Shown here: piece after piece, positions 1 to 9,373 of the stretch
Layout of the letters: each line of letters starts with the position of its first letter
How positions within the stretch are numbered: position 1 is the first letter of the stretch
From: Aquimarina amphilecti
GTDB lineage: Bacteria > Bacteroidota > Bacteroidia > Flavobacteriales > Flavobacteriaceae
Assembly (NCBI RefSeq): GCF_900109375.1
Contig: NZ_FOAB01000006.1
Coordinates: forward strand, 248,001 to 312,000
Length of the DNA: 64,000 nucleotides
Reading direction: 5' to 3'
Translations under genes and position numbers: made by a program
The notes under the pieces: model-generated
The model's input: only the letters and a program-made list of their open reading frames with translations
What the model was told of the DNA's origin: nothing
Database searches by the model: none

Positions 1-1
1 T

Positions 2-163
2 CTAGCCGCAAAAGCAAATGCTGCTGTAAAAGGTAAATTTTCTCCTGATATAGAAGATGTGCAAGCGGTAGCAATGGGGATTTTACGTCATCGTATGATT
101 AAAAACTACAAAGCAGAAGCAGAAGGAGTAAGTATAGAGGATATTATTCAAAGCTTATTTTAA
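2..163 (+). CDS. MoxR-family AAA+ ATPase, C-terminal end (partial)
   Basis: An open frame enters from the left edge and ends at a TAA at 161-163, giving 53 residues. The tail contains RHRMIKNYKAEAEG and ends SIEDIIQSLF, which is the typical C-terminus of Bacteroidota MoxR ATPases (the lid helix after the AAA+ core). MoxR proteins are cytoplasmic ATPase chaperones, usually paired with von Willebrand-domain and DUF58 genes; none of these is visible to the right, so any partners must lie to the left of the window. The Walker motifs are outside the window, so the call rests on the tail alone. Confidence 0.75.
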   Translation, partial: LAAKANAAVKGKFSPDIEDVQAVAMGILRHRMIKNYKAEAEGVSIEDIIQSLF

Positions 164-616
164 GAATCAAGTTAATCTCTTGGTTTCAGAAAAGTCATTT
201 TTACAATACTATTTATCGAAATAAAAAAGAAAAGCCCATTTAAGTAGGAAATGGGCTTTATACAATTATGAATGATTGAATTTTTTGGTAATGAATACTT
301 GGGGAAAATCATCACCAGATATCTTCAATTTCAGTGCGCGAAAATAATAGAATAAGGGGAAATAACCCCGTTTTTAACATTTCTTTAATCCTCTTTTAAG
401 GGTTTGTAAAGAAATCATAAAGACTGATTTGAAATATTTTAACCTTAATCAAGTCCTAGGAACTAGTTGTAAGTACTTGTGCTGTGTTTTACCTGCGTGT
501 TGTCTATCCTTTTTTTTGATATTTTTCATCTAATAATTAAACCTTTTTGATTTATATGAGTCTTAGTATTGAACGTTCATTAAAAATATAGTTGAATAAT
601 TAAGAAAAATAGATAG
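164..616. other. Intergenic region with no recognisable gene
   Basis: This 453-base stretch holds a hairpin at 231-259 that probably ends the MoxR transcript. Beyond it I see only AT-rich sequence. No open frame of useful length, tRNA or repeat stands out. The promoter of the small secreted-protein gene at 617 must lie in its right part, but I cannot point to a clear -7 box. Confidence 0.5.
231..259 (+). terminator. Probable intrinsic terminator after the MoxR gene
   Basis: A perfect 11-bp stem (231-241 with 249-259, core AAGCCCATTT/AAATGGGCTT) closes a 7-base loop about 70 bases after the MoxR stop. The 3' side has only a short T run (TTTATA), so termination may be moderate. The A-rich 5' flank would give U's on the opposite strand. 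Confidence 0.5.
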
Positions 617-1099
617 ATGAAAAATAGTATAACCTACATAATGATTTTGTTTCTGGGAGCTTTGACGATGTCGGCTCAATCAGAAGACATGAAAGATAGA
701 AGAACAGATCGTAAGGAAAGAATGGAGTTAAGAAAAGAATTTAATGAAAGCTTATCGGATGATCAAAAAGCTCAATTAGATTCTCAGAGAGAATTACATA
801 AAGAGCATAAAAAGGTTTTTAAAGAAACATATACAGAAGAACAGTTACAGATTGTGAAAAATGAGGACCTTTCTAGAAAAGGGAAGCATAAAGCTTTAAA
901 CCCTACATTAAGTGATCAGCAGAAGGCATTAAAGAAGACTCAAAAAGAGGAAATGAAAGCTGCAAAAACTAAGTTTGAAGCTTCTCTTAGTGAAGAGCAG
1001 TTAAAGAAATATGAGGAAGTAAAAAAGAAAGGTCACAGAAAAGGAAAAAGAGGACGTAAAGGACATAACGGAAAAAAAGAAGATAAAGAAGAGAATTAA
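617..1099 (+). CDS. Small secreted, highly charged Spy/CpxP-like protein
   Basis: 160 residues. A signal peptide covers about residues 1-20 (hydrophobic IMILFLGALTM, then SAQS), so the protein is exported. The mature part is very rich in Lys, Glu and Arg and is predicted largely helical. It carries four spaced elements of the form L(S/T)xxQ: LSDDQKAQL, YTEEQLQIV, LSDQQKALK and LSEEQLKKY. This resembles the LTxxQ repeats of periplasmic Spy/CpxP proteins, which act as envelope-stress chaperones, but the match is by pattern only. The C-terminus is a basic tail (HRKGKRGRKGHNGKK). The gene stands alone between two terminators. Function is inferred and moderately uncertain; the gene itself is convincing. 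Confidence 0.7.
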   Translation: MKNSITYIMILFLGALTMSAQSEDMKDRRTDRKERMELRKEFNESLSDDQKAQLDSQRELHKEHKKVFKETYTEEQLQIVKNEDLSRKGKHKALNPTLSDQQKALKKTQKEEMKAAKTKFEASLSEEQLKKYEEVKKKGHRKGKRGRKGHNGKKEDKEEN

Positions 1100-1728
1100 A
1101 TTTAGTTTATTTTGTGTAGAAAGGGTGAAGTTGATAAAACTTCACTCTTTTTGTGTTTTTATGTTAAAAATGATTGTTTTTGAATCAATAACTTAATAAT
1201 TTACTACAACGTTTTCGTAATTCTTAAAGAAGGCTATTAAAATATTAGATGTTTTTTTATGTGATTGCCATTTTAGTAGTTCCAAAATTGATAATTTATA
1301 CAATTACAAGTGATATTTTTTTCAAAAATGCAAAAACGGGTTATTAGGGGTATTCATTTAATAAAATCCTTTAAAATTCGTATTTTCGTCAGACTTTTCA
1401 ATACGTATTATAAAGCAGTATTGCTCTCGATATAGATATAATAAAAAAGGTGTAAATCTAAGTTACAGAAGCTCAGGATGTTGTTTCTTAATGAAGAATA
1501 TATCTTTACTATGATTGTATGAAATTATAGTGATATTTTTTGAAAAATTGAGTTAAATAAGAATGTTGAAAAGATGTAAGGACTACCATAATTTCACTAC
1601 CTAATGTATAGCTTGTCATTATGTAATAATATAAATATAATAGGGCTTTTTCTATTATTGACAAGTAGGAGAAATTTATCGTTTTCCAAACATTTATATT
1701 AAACCAGGAAAGAATTCTATTACGTACT
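1100..1728. other. Long AT-rich leader region upstream of acnB
   Basis: 629 bases without a convincing gene. A terminator sits at 1120-1155. The rest is AT-rich with no repeat that I trust. A reverse-strand frame of 75 codons at 1509-1736 is of low complexity and overlaps the acnB start, so I do not call it. An imperfect -7-like TATTTTCG occurs at 1381-1388, about 340 bases before acnB. The acnB promoter is probably here but is not resolved. Confidence 0.45.
1120..1155 (+). terminator. Intrinsic terminator
   Basis: A 13-bp stem with one G-U pair (1120-1132 with 1138-1150; GTGAAGTT/AACTTCAC core) has a 5-base loop and a following T-rich run, about 20 bases after the stop of the small secreted-protein gene. 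Confidence 0.85.
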
Positions 1729-4506
1729 ATGAACACTTACAATGATTATATCAGGGAGATCGAAGAAAGGAAATCCCTTGGGTTACACCCTAAGCCAATC
1801 GATGGAGCTGAGTTATTAAGCGAAATTATCGCCCAAATTAAAGATGACAATAATGCACATCGTGATGACTCCCTTAACTTTTTCATCTATAATGTTTTAC
1901 CAGGAACTACAAGCGCTGCTGGTGTAAAAGCTCAGTTTTTAAAAGAAATCATTTTAGGTAAAGAAGTAGTTACAGAGATTACTCCTGCTTTTGCTTTTGA
2001 GCAATTATCCCATATGAAGGGTGGACCTTCTGTAGAGGTGTTGTTAGATTTAGCATTAGGTGATGATACAACTACAGCTAATGAAGCAGCTAAAGTATTA
2101 AAAACACAAGTTTTTTTATATGAAGCAGATACTGAGCAATTAGAAAAAGCTTATAAAGCTGGTAATGCTATTGCAAAAGAATTAATAGAAAGCTACGCTC
2201 AAGCAGAATTCTTTACAAAATTACCAGATGTAGACGAAGAAATAGAGATTGTAACTTTTGTTGCTGGTATAGGAGATATTTCTACAGATTTATTATCTCC
2301 AGGAGCGGATGCGCATTCAAGATCAGATCGTGAATTACACGGTCAGTGTATGTTTGAGCATAATAAAGATATGCAAAATGAATTATTAGCATTAAAAGAA
2401 AAGCACCCTAACAAGCGTGTGATGTTAATTGCTGATAAAGGAACGATGGGAGTAGGATCTTCAAGAATGTCAGGTGTAAATAATGTAGCGTTATGGACAG
2501 GTATTTCTTCTAGCCCATATGTGCCATTTATTAATATAGCTCCAGTAATTGCTGGTACGAATGGTATTGCTCCAATTTTCTTAACAACTGTTGGAGTAAC
2601 GGGTGGTATTGGTATCGATTTAAAGAACTGGGTAAAACAAAAAGATGCTGACGGAAAAACCATTGTTGATGAAGATGGTGAAGCAATCTTAAAAGAAGAG
2701 TATTCTGTAGCTACGGGTACGGTTCTTACTATAAATACAAAAACAAAAAAATTATATAACGGAGACAAAGAATTAAAAGATATCTCTACAGCTTTAACAC
2801 CACCAAAAATGGAGTTTATTAAAGCAGGAGGTTCTTATGCTGTTGTTTTTGGTAAGAAATTACAAACATTTGCTTGTAATGTTCTAGGTATAGATGTTCC
2901 TCAAGTATACGCTGCTTCAAAAGAAGTTTCATTAGAAGGGCAAGGTTTAACTGCTGTTGAGAAAATTTTCAATAGAAATGCAGTAGGAACTACACCAGGT
3001 AAAACACTACACGCAGGTTCAAATGTTAGAGTTGAAGTAAATATTGTAGGTTCTCAGGATACTACCGGTTTAATGACTTCTCAAGAATTAGAGATGATGG
3101 CTGCCACAGTTATTTCTCCAATTGTTGATACAGGGTATCAATCAGGATGTCATACGGCTTCTGTTTGGGATGATAAGTCTAAAGCCAACATTCCTAGATT
3201 AATGAAATTTATGAATGACTTTGGATTAGTTACTGCACGTCACCCTGAAGGGAAGTATCATGCAATGACAGATGTAATTCATAAAGTATTAAATGATATT
3301 GCAGTTGATGATTGGGACGTAATCATAGGTGGAGATTCACATACACGTATGGCAAAAGGTGTTGCTTTTGGAGCGGATTCGGGAACAGTTGCTTTAGCAT
3401 TAGCTACAGGAGAGGCTACTATGCCAATTCCAGAGTCTGTAAAGGTTACTTTTAAAGGAGAAATGAAATCGTACATGGATTTTCGTGATGTTGTTCACGC
3501 TACTCAAGAGCAGATGTTAAATCAGTTTGAAGGTGAAAATGTTTTCCAAGGAAAAATTATAGAAGTACATATTGGAACATTAACTTCTGATCAAGCGTTT
3601 ACATTTACAGATTGGACTGCTGAGATGAAAGCAAAAGCATCTATCTGTATTTCTGAAGATGATACGTTAATCGAATCCTTAGAAATCTCTAGAGATCGTA
3701 TTCAAATTATGATTGATAAGGGTATGGATAACCCGAAGCAAGATCTTAAAGGATTAGTTGATAAAGCTAATAACCGTATCACTGAAATTAAAACAGGAAC
3801 TAAATCGGCATTGAAACCAGATGCAGATGCTAAATATTACGCTGAAGTTGTTATTGATCTAGATAAGATTGTAGAACCAATGATAGCTGATCCAGATGTA
3901 AATAATGAAGACGTATCTAAGCGTTATACGCACGATAACATTCAACCATTATCTTTTTATGGAGGAACTAAGAAAGTAGATTTAGGTTTCATAGGTTCTT
4001 GTATGATTCATAAAGGAGATATGAAAATTTTAGCTCAAATGTTAAAGAATATTGAGAAACAACAAGGAGAAGTTGTGTTTAATGCACCTTTAGTTGTAGC
4101 ACCTCCAACATATAATATCGTGGATGAGTTAAAAGCAGAAGGTGATTGGGATGTTTTAGTGAAATATTCTGGTTTTGAGTTTGATGATAATGCACCAAAA
4201 GGTTTAGCACGTACCAAGTATGAGAATATGTTATACTTAGAACGTCCTGGATGTAACTTATGTATGGGTAATCAGGAAAAAGCGGAACCAGGAGATACAG
4301 TGATGGCTACTTCTACACGTTTATTTCAAGGAAGAGTCGTTAGAGATTCTGGTGAGAAAAAAGGAGAATCTTTATTGTCTTCTACGCCAGTAGTAGTTTT
4401 GTCTACAATTTTAGGTAGAACACCAACCATGGAAGAGTATGAAGCTGCTGTTGATGGTATTGTATTGACGAAATTTAAACCGTCTCAAAAACAATTAGTA
4501 ATGTAA
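1729..4506 (+). CDS. acnB: Aconitate hydratase B
   Basis: 925 residues. AcnB is the bifunctional aconitase / 2-methylisocitrate dehydratase that interconverts citrate and isocitrate in the TCA cycle in the cytoplasm. The N-terminal HEAT-like domain, the swivel domain and the catalytic domains are all present. The 4Fe-4S ligands are visible as GSCMIHKGD and RPGCNLCMGNQ near the C-terminus. The active-site region DSHTRMAKG is also clear. It is somewhat longer than E. coli AcnB (about 865), owing to insertions such as KQKDADGKTIVDEDGEA in the swivel region. The ATG at 1729 gives the normal family N-terminus. It is followed by its own terminator and then by a second, unrelated-class aconitase. 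Confidence 0.97.
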   Translation: MNTYNDYIREIEERKSLGLHPKPIDGAELLSEIIAQIKDDNNAHRDDSLNFFIYNVLPGTTSAAGVKAQFLKEIILGKEVVTEITPAFAFEQLSHMKGGPSVEVLLDLALGDDTTTANEAAKVLKTQVFLYEADTEQLEKAYKAGNAIAKELIESYAQAEFFTKLPDVDEEIEIVTFVAGIGDISTDLLSPGADAHSRSDRELHGQCMFEHNKDMQNELLALKEKHPNKRVMLIADKGTMGVGSSRMSGVNNVALWTGISSSPYVPFINIAPVIAGTNGIAPIFLTTVGVTGGIGIDLKNWVKQKDADGKTIVDEDGEAILKEEYSVATGTVLTINTKTKKLYNGDKELKDISTALTPPKMEFIKAGGSYAVVFGKKLQTFACNVLGIDVPQVYAASKEVSLEGQGLTAVEKIFNRNAVGTTPGKTLHAGSNVRVEVNIVGSQDTTGLMTSQELEMMAATVISPIVDTGYQSGCHTASVWDDKSKANIPRLMKFMNDFGLVTARHPEGKYHAMTDVIHKVLNDIAVDDWDVIIGGDSHTRMAKGVAFGADSGTVALALATGEATMPIPESVKVTFKGEMKSYMDFRDVVHATQEQMLNQFEGENVFQGKIIEVHIGTLTSDQAFTFTDWTAEMKAKASICISEDDTLIESLEISRDRIQIMIDKGMDNPKQDLKGLVDKANNRITEIKTGTKSALKPDADAKYYAEVVIDLDKIVEPMIADPDVNNEDVSKRYTHDNIQPLSFYGGTKKVDLGFIGSCMIHKGDMKILAQMLKNIEKQQGEVVFNAPLVVAPPTYNIVDELKAEGDWDVLVKYSGFEFDDNAPKGLARTKYENMLYLERPGCNLCMGNQEKAEPGDTVMATSTRLFQGRVVRDSGEKKGESLLSSTPVVVLSTILGRTPTMEEYEAAVDGIVLTKFKPSQKQLVM

Positions 4507-4816
4507 TCAAAGATATTTATATTGATTTAAAAACCTTAGTACAATTAGTACTAAGGTTTTTTTTATGTCTTAAAAGAAGTATTTCAGTTTTGTTTTGATA
4601 CAAAAGATAAAAAGATTGTTTTAACATAGTGAGTAGTATCAATTAATCAGATTAAAAAAAGATCTGTTTAATATATTTTGTGAAACAATCACACTTGAGA
4701 TAACATCTCTTTTTTATAATCATTCTATATTCTTTATACGTTTTTCGTAGTCATTGCATATTTCGTATCTTGGAATACTTAAAAAAGAATAACGAAAATA
4801 TATAAAACACAACTAT
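4507..4816. other. Intergenic region between the two aconitase genes
   Basis: 310 bases. The acnB terminator lies at 4531-4564. The remainder is AT-rich and must hold the promoter of the downstream aconitase. The nearest match to a -7 box is TATCTTGG at 4766-4773, one base off TAnnTTTG, so the two aconitases are probably transcribed separately. Confidence 0.45.
4531..4564 (+). terminator. Intrinsic terminator of acnB
   Basis: A perfect 12-bp stem (4531-4542 with 4548-4559; CCTTAGTAC/GTACTAAGG core) has a 5-base AATTA loop and an unbroken T run of eight. Confidence 0.92.
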
Positions 4817-7084
4817 ATGGCATTCGATATCGATATGATAAAAAAGGTGTATGCTCAGGTTGCAGAAAGAGTAGATGCTGCTCGCGAAGTAACAGGAAAA
4901 CCTTTAACATTAGCAGAGAAAATTTTGTATTCACATCTTTGGGATGGTAAAAGCAAAGAGGCCTTTACAAGAGGGAAAGATTATGTTGATTTTGCACCAG
5001 ACCGAATTGCTTGTCAAGATGCTACTGCTCAGATGGCATTATTACAGTTTATGCAAGCTGGGAAAAAGAAAGTTGCTGTTCCAACTACAGTACACTGTGA
5101 TCATTTAATTCAAGCCAAAGTCGGTGCTGATAAAGATTTGCAATCGGCTATGAATACTAGTAGCGAAGTGTTTAATTTTTTAGAATCAGTATCTGATAAA
5201 TATGGAATTGGTTTTTGGAAACCAGGAGCAGGTATTATACATCAGGTAGTATTAGAAAATTATGCATTTCCAGGAGGTATGATGATCGGTACAGATTCTC
5301 ATACTGTAAATGCAGGAGGATTAGGAATGGTGGCAATTGGTGTTGGTGGAGCTGATGCAGTGGATGTAATGGCGGGAATGGCTTGGGAGCTAAAATTCCC
5401 TAAATTAATAGGTGTGAAATTAACCGGCAAACTATCTGGTTGGACAGCGCCAAAAGATGTTATTTTAAAAGTAGCAGAAATTCTTACTGTTAAAGGTGGG
5501 ACAGACGCTATTGTAGAATATTTTGGCCCAGGAGCAACTTCAATGTCTTGTACCGGAAAAGGAACTATCTGTAATATGGGAGCTGAAATTGGAGCTACTA
5601 CTTCTACATTTGGGTATGATGAATCGATGGAACGTTATTTACGTGCTACCGAAAGGGCTGAAGTAGCTGACGCTGCTAACAAAGTAAAAGAACATCTAAC
5701 AGCAGACCCAGAAGTATACGCGAATCCTGAGCAATATTTTGATCAAGTTATAGAAATTAATTTATCAGAGTTGGGACCGTTACTGAATGGGCCATTTACT
5801 CCAGATCTATCAACAGAAGTTGGTACGAGTATGACAGAGAAAGCAAAAGCTAATGACTGGCCGTTGCAGGTAGAATGGGGATTAATTGGATCCTGTACAA
5901 ATTCTTCTTATGAAGATTTATCGAGAGCCTCTTCTATCGCACAACAAGCACTTGATAAAGGTCTAAAAATGAAATCCGAGTTAGGAATTAATCCTGGTTC
6001 TGAACAAGTAAGATACACAGCAGAGAGAGATGGTATTCTTGGAATATTCGAAAAATTAGATGCCAAGATATTTACCAATGCTTGTGGACCCTGTATAGGG
6101 CAATGGGCAAGATATAGTGATCCTAAAAATGCTCCGAAAAATAGTATCGTTCACTCTTTTAATAGAAACTTTGCGAAACGTGCAGATGGGAACCCTAATA
6201 CCCATGCTTTTGTAGCATCTCCAGAATTAACCGCTGCTATTGCTGTTTCTGGACGATTGGATTTTAATCCATTAACAGATAAGTTGCTAAATGAAGATGG
6301 GCAAGAAGTAATGTTTGATGAGCCAACTGGATGGGAATTACCTCCTAAAGGTTTTGAAGTGGAGGATGCAGGATACTTAGCGCCGGTAGAAGATGGTAGT
6401 GGAGTACAGGTTAATGTAAGTCCAACATCAGAAAGGCTTCAGTTATTAACTCCTTTTGAGCCAATAGGTGATGAAATAAAAGGAGCAAAGCTATTAATCA
6501 AAGCTTTTGGAAAATGTACTACAGATCACATTTCTATGGCAGGTCCTTGGTTGCGTTATAGAGGACATTTAGATAATATATCCAATAACTGTTTAATTGG
6601 GGCTGTTAATGCTTTTGGAAAAAAGACAAACTTTGTTAAAAATCAATTAGATGGAGAATTTGGTGGTGTGCCGGATACCGCAAGAGCATATAAAGCTGCA
6701 GGCGTGCCTACAATTGTAGTAGGGGATCATAATTATGGAGAAGGTTCTTCTCGGGAGCATGCAGCAATGGAACCAAGACATTTAGGTGTTGTTGCTGTAA
6801 TTGTAAAATCATTTGCTCGGATACACGAAACGAACCTTAAGAAACAAGGGATGTTAGGATTAACGTTTGTAAATGAAGCGGATTATGATAAAATCAAGGA
6901 AGATGATACAATCAATTTCTTAGATTTAAATGCTTTTGCACCAGGAAAAACATTGAGTATCGAATTTGTTCATGCCGATGGTTCTAAAGATGTAATTGAA
7001 GTAAATCATACCTATAATGATTCTCAAATAGAATGGTTTAAGGAAGGTTCTGCTTTAAATTTAATAAAGAAACAAAATGCTTAG
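4817..7084 (+). CDS. Aconitate hydratase, mitochondrial type
   Basis: 755 residues, the usual length of the mitochondrial-type (ACO2-like) aconitases found in Bacteroidota. It catalyses citrate to isocitrate in the TCA cycle. Iron-sulphur ligands are seen in [11 protein letters not shown] and [10 protein letters not shown]; other family motifs are [13 protein letters not shown] near residue 160 and [15 protein letters not shown] in the C-terminal swivel domain. The N-terminus [12 protein letters not shown] supports the ATG at 4817. Its presence directly after acnB means the organism keeps two aconitases side by side. These commonly differ in stability under oxidative stress, but which one dominates here cannot be told from sequence. 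Confidence 0.96.
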   Translation: MAFDIDMIKKVYAQVAERVDAAREVTGKPLTLAEKILYSHLWDGKSKEAFTRGKDYVDFAPDRIACQDATAQMALLQFMQAGKKKVAVPTTVHCDHLIQAKVGADKDLQSAMNTSSEVFNFLESVSDKYGIGFWKPGAGIIHQVVLENYAFPGGMMIGTDSHTVNAGGLGMVAIGVGGADAVDVMAGMAWELKFPKLIGVKLTGKLSGWTAPKDVILKVAEILTVKGGTDAIVEYFGPGATSMSCTGKGTICNMGAEIGATTSTFGYDESMERYLRATERAEVADAANKVKEHLTADPEVYANPEQYFDQVIEINLSELGPLLNGPFTPDLSTEVGTSMTEKAKANDWPLQVEWGLIGSCTNSSYEDLSRASSIAQQALDKGLKMKSELGINPGSEQVRYTAERDGILGIFEKLDAKIFTNACGPCIGQWARYSDPKNAPKNSIVHSFNRNFAKRADGNPNTHAFVASPELTAAIAVSGRLDFNPLTDKLLNEDGQEVMFDEPTGWELPPKGFEVEDAGYLAPVEDGSGVQVNVSPTSERLQLLTPFEPIGDEIKGAKLLIKAFGKCTTDHISMAGPWLRYRGHLDNISNNCLIGAVNAFGKKTNFVKNQLDGEFGGVPDTARAYKAAGVPTIVVGDHNYGEGSSREHAAMEPRHLGVVAVIVKSFARIHETNLKKQGMLGLTFVNEADYDKIKEDDTINFLDLNAFAPGKTLSIEFVHADGSKDVIEVNHTYNDSQIEWFKEGSALNLIKKQNA

Positions 7085-7112
7085 TTTTACCTAAATAAAA
7101 TAGATTGTTATA

Positions 7113-7146
7113 AAACTCTCGAAGACTATTCTTCGGGAGTTTTTGT
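7113..7146 (+). terminator. Intrinsic terminator of the second aconitase gene
   Basis: A 13-bp stem with one wobble pair (7113-7125 with 7130-7142; CTCGAAGA/TCTTCGGG core) and a 4-base loop is followed by TTTTT. It isolates the aconitase gene from the NAD island that begins 36 bases later. Confidence 0.9.
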
Positions 7147-7168
7147 TTTATAAAGCATCTGAATTTTG

Positions 7169-7195
7169 TAATTTTGCGTATATGGTACGCCAAAA
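7169..7195 (+). promoter_or_regulatory. nrtR promoter -7 box with overlapping putative NrtR operator
   Basis: TAATTTTG at 7169-7176 is a perfect TAnnTTTG -7 box. It overlaps an inverted repeat: TTTTGCGTA at 7172-7180 and TACGCCAAAA at 7186-7195, separated by five bases that contain the start codon. The transcript would have almost no leader. The same TTTGCGTA arm recurs at the PRS-like and nadV promoters, which suggests autoregulation by NrtR. Confidence 0.65.
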
Positions 7196-7862
7196 TATTA
7201 AAGTAGCGGTAGATGCGGTAGTCTTTGGATATAAAGATAAGGCGCTGCATGTGCTTTTAATCAAAAGAGATATTGAACCGTTTAAAGATTCTTGGGCATT
7301 ACCAGGTGGTTTGGTGTTGGAAAATGAAAGTTTAGAAGATGCTGTAGAACGAGAACTTAAAGAAGAAACTAATGTTACTGCTGATTATTTAGAGCAGTTG
7401 TATTCTTTTGGTAAACCTGGAAGAGATCCTAGAAACCGAGTGGTGAGTATTACGTATTTTGGTTTAGTGAAACCAGAACATCATAATATAAAAGCAGATA
7501 CCGATGCTAATGATGTGGCTTGGTATGATATTAATGAACTTCCTGAGTTAGCATTTGACCATGACACTATCCTTGATATAGCTAAGAAGAGACTTAGAAA
7601 TAAATTGACTTACGAACCAATAGGTTTTGATTTATTAGCAGATAAGTTTCTTTTCTCTGACTTAGAGAAATTGTATATGACGATCTTAGATAAGCAAATC
7701 GATCGAAGAAATTTTAGAAAGAAGATTCTTAGCTTTGATATTCTCGAAGAACTAACAGAAAAGGTGTCAGAAGGGAGAGGGAGACCAGCAAACCTTTTTA
7801 AATTCAATCAAAAACAATACTTCAGGCTTAAGGAAGAAGGGTTCCTCTTTGATATCAAGTAA
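7182..7862 (+). CDS. nrtR: NrtR-type Nudix transcriptional regulator of NAD metabolism
   Basis: 226 residues from the ATG at 7182; an upstream in-frame ATG at 7143 lies inside the preceding terminator and is rejected. Residues about 5-130 form a Nudix domain with the box GGLVLENE...RELKEETNV, in which Asn replaces the canonical second Gly. The C-terminal half (about 140-226, containing RRNFRKKIL and GRGRPANLFKFN) is the winged-helix DNA-binding domain typical of NrtR. NrtR proteins bind ADP-ribose or related products through the degenerate Nudix domain and repress NAD salvage genes. The location next to PRS-like, ADP-ribose and NAMPT genes fits this exactly. Whether it retains ADP-ribose pyrophosphatase activity is open. 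Confidence 0.9.
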   Translation: MVRQNIKVAVDAVVFGYKDKALHVLLIKRDIEPFKDSWALPGGLVLENESLEDAVERELKEETNVTADYLEQLYSFGKPGRDPRNRVVSITYFGLVKPEHHNIKADTDANDVAWYDINELPELAFDHDTILDIAKKRLRNKLTYEPIGFDLLADKFLFSDLEKLYMTILDKQIDRRNFRKKILSFDILEELTEKVSEGRGRPANLFKFNQKQYFRLKEEGFLFDIK

Positions 7863-8021
7863 TCATTCACCTTTTTAGTAGATAATAATAACTAGAATAG
7901 CGCTTCCTTTTTCTTTTAAATGAAGACTGGTTTTCTATGATAATCTTGTTTTGGGTAGGGTGATTATGGTAAGTAATTTTATCTATCCGAATTTACTAAA
8001 CTAATCTTTTATTGTATTTTT

Positions 8022-8068
8022 TACGCAAAATATTTTGTAAGTGTATTGATCTGTTTTATATTTGCGTA
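8022..8068 (+). promoter_or_regulatory. Promoter of the PRS-like gene flanked by NrtR-type half-sites
   Basis: The -33 TTTG at 8034-8037 and the -7 TATATTTG at 8057-8064 are separated by exactly 19 bases, the ideal Bacteroidota spacing. Two perfect reverse-complement arms bracket the promoter: TACGCAAA at 8022-8029 and TTTGCGTA at 8061-8068. The second overlaps the -7 box. The arms are everted here, whereas they are convergent at nrtR and nadV. Confidence 0.75.
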
Positions 8069-8082
8069 AAAATAACACAATT

Positions 8083-8907
8083 ATGCAGTATTTACATTTA
8101 GATCAGTCATTTACTCCATTCGATAAGTCAATTGAGTTTAGCTCGTTTGTTTTTAATGGAGGTGAGCCACATATCAAAATCTCTGAGGAGTCTATAGGAA
8201 ACCAAGTGACAATTACACATAGATTGAATTCATTTAATGATGTCGGTTTATTATTAGTTGCTACAGATGCATTGCGTAGAATGGATGTGAAATTAATCAG
8301 TGTACTGATTCCATATTTTCCTGCTGCCAGACAAGATAGAGTAATGATTAGTGGAGAGTCTTTAAGTGTAAAAGTATATGCAGATATTATAAATGCGCAA
8401 CAATATAATAAAGTGATGGTTTTTGATCCACACTCTGAGGTGACTCCAGCTTTGTTGAATAATGTAAAGGTGATTGAGAATTATGAATTCGTAAAGCAAT
8501 GCTTAGATCATATAAAAGAAGATATTGTGTTGATATCTCCTGATGGAGGTGCTTTAAAAAAAATATATAAAGTATCTGAGTATTTAGGAGGAATAGAAGT
8601 AGTAGAATGTTCTAAGAAGCGAGATGTAAAAACAGGGAAGCTTTCTGGATTTAGAGTATATGAAGAAGATCTGAAAGGAAAACATTGCGTAATTGTGGAT
8701 GATATCTGCGATGGAGGTGGAACGTTTTTAGGATTGGCAACTGCATTAAAAGAAAAAAATGCTGGAAAACTAAGTTTAATAGTGAGTCATGGGATTTTTA
8801 GCAAAGGCTTTCAGGAATTAAATAAGTCATTTGATACTATTTTCACTACGAATTCTTTTAGAGATATAGAAGAGGAAAAAGTGGCGCAGTTTTCAGTAAT
8901 AAAATAA
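8083..8907 (+). CDS. Divergent ribose-phosphate pyrophosphokinase-like protein (PRS family)
   Basis: 274 residues from the ATG at 8083; an in-frame TTG at 8062 lies inside the -7 box and is not a start. It is shorter than housekeeping PRPP synthetases (about 310). It keeps the ATP-site motif PYFPAARQDR and a KKRD flexible-loop element. The ribose-phosphate loop reads DDICDGGGT rather than the usual DDxxDTAGT, and the VSPDHGG-like segment reads ISPDGGA. This form accompanies NAMPT-like genes in phages and bacteria. It would make PRPP for NAD salvage or, as in the phage NARP1 pathway, could pyrophosphorylate ADP-ribose. The cluster context and altered substrate loop make the second option worth testing. 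A housekeeping prs is expected elsewhere. Confidence 0.85.
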   Translation: MQYLHLDQSFTPFDKSIEFSSFVFNGGEPHIKISEESIGNQVTITHRLNSFNDVGLLLVATDALRRMDVKLISVLIPYFPAARQDRVMISGESLSVKVYADIINAQQYNKVMVFDPHSEVTPALLNNVKVIENYEFVKQCLDHIKEDIVLISPDGGALKKIYKVSEYLGGIEVVECSKKRDVKTGKLSGFRVYEEDLKGKHCVIVDDICDGGGTFLGLATALKEKNAGKLSLIVSHGIFSKGFQELNKSFDTIFTTNSFRDIEEEKVAQFSVIK

Positions 8908-8914
8908 TTAATCA

Positions 8915-9373
8915 ATGAATGTAATCACGGCACCATCAAAAATAGTATTAGATAAAAATATAAGTGTTTTTCTAGCCGGAAGCATAGAGATTGGTGTTGC
9001 AGAAAGATGGCAAGATAAAGTTATTAAAGATCTATCTGAAACAAACGTAACCATACTAAATCCTAGAAGAGCAAGTTGGGATGCTAGCTGGAAACAAGAA
9101 ATAAGTAATCCTATTTTTAAAGAACAAGTAAATTGGGAATTAGAGGCTTTAGAAAAGGCTGAAATGATAGTAATGTACTTTGATATAAATACGAAGTCGC
9201 CAATTACACTTTTAGAATTGGGATTATTTGCAAGAAGTGGAAAATTAATTGTTTGCTGTCCTGATGGATTCTGGAGAAAAGGAAATGTAGCTATTGTTTG
9301 TGAACGATATCGAGTACAGCAAGTAGATAGTTTAGAGGAGTTGATACACGAGGTAAAGAGGGAAATAAGATGA
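8915..9373 (+). CDS. Nucleoside 2-deoxyribosyltransferase-like protein
   Basis: 152 residues. Motifs seen are FLAGSIE near residue 20, NPRRASW near 48, the acidic-site segment QVNWELEALEKAEMIVMYF and SPITLLELGLFAR around residues 90-100, and GFWRKGNV. These match the nucleoside 2-deoxyribosyltransferase-like family (PF15891 type), whose members have a flavodoxin-like fold and cleave or transfer N-glycosidic bonds of nucleosides or nucleotides. It begins seven bases after the PRS-like stop and overlaps the next gene by four bases (ATGA), so it is translationally coupled inside the NAD operon. A role on a nicotinamide- or ADP-ribose-containing substrate is inference. Confidence 0.8.
   Translation: MNVITAPSKIVLDKNISVFLAGSIEIGVAERWQDKVIKDLSETNVTILNPRRASWDASWKQEISNPIFKEQVNWELEALEKAEMIVMYFDINTKSPITLLELGLFARSGKLIVCCPDGFWRKGNVAIVCERYRVQQVDSLEELIHEVKREIR

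Noticed and set aside
1509-1736. A 75-codon reverse-strand frame upstream of acnB
   Set aside because: Low-complexity sequence, overlaps the acnB start, no promoter or homology signal.
7143-7181. Longer nrtR start at the first in-frame ATG
   Set aside because: It lies at the end of the preceding terminator, upstream of the -7 box; the family starts at MVRQNIKVAVDAV.
8062-8082. TTG start for the PRS-like gene
   Set aside because: The TTG is part of the TATATTTG -7 box, so it cannot be inside the transcript.
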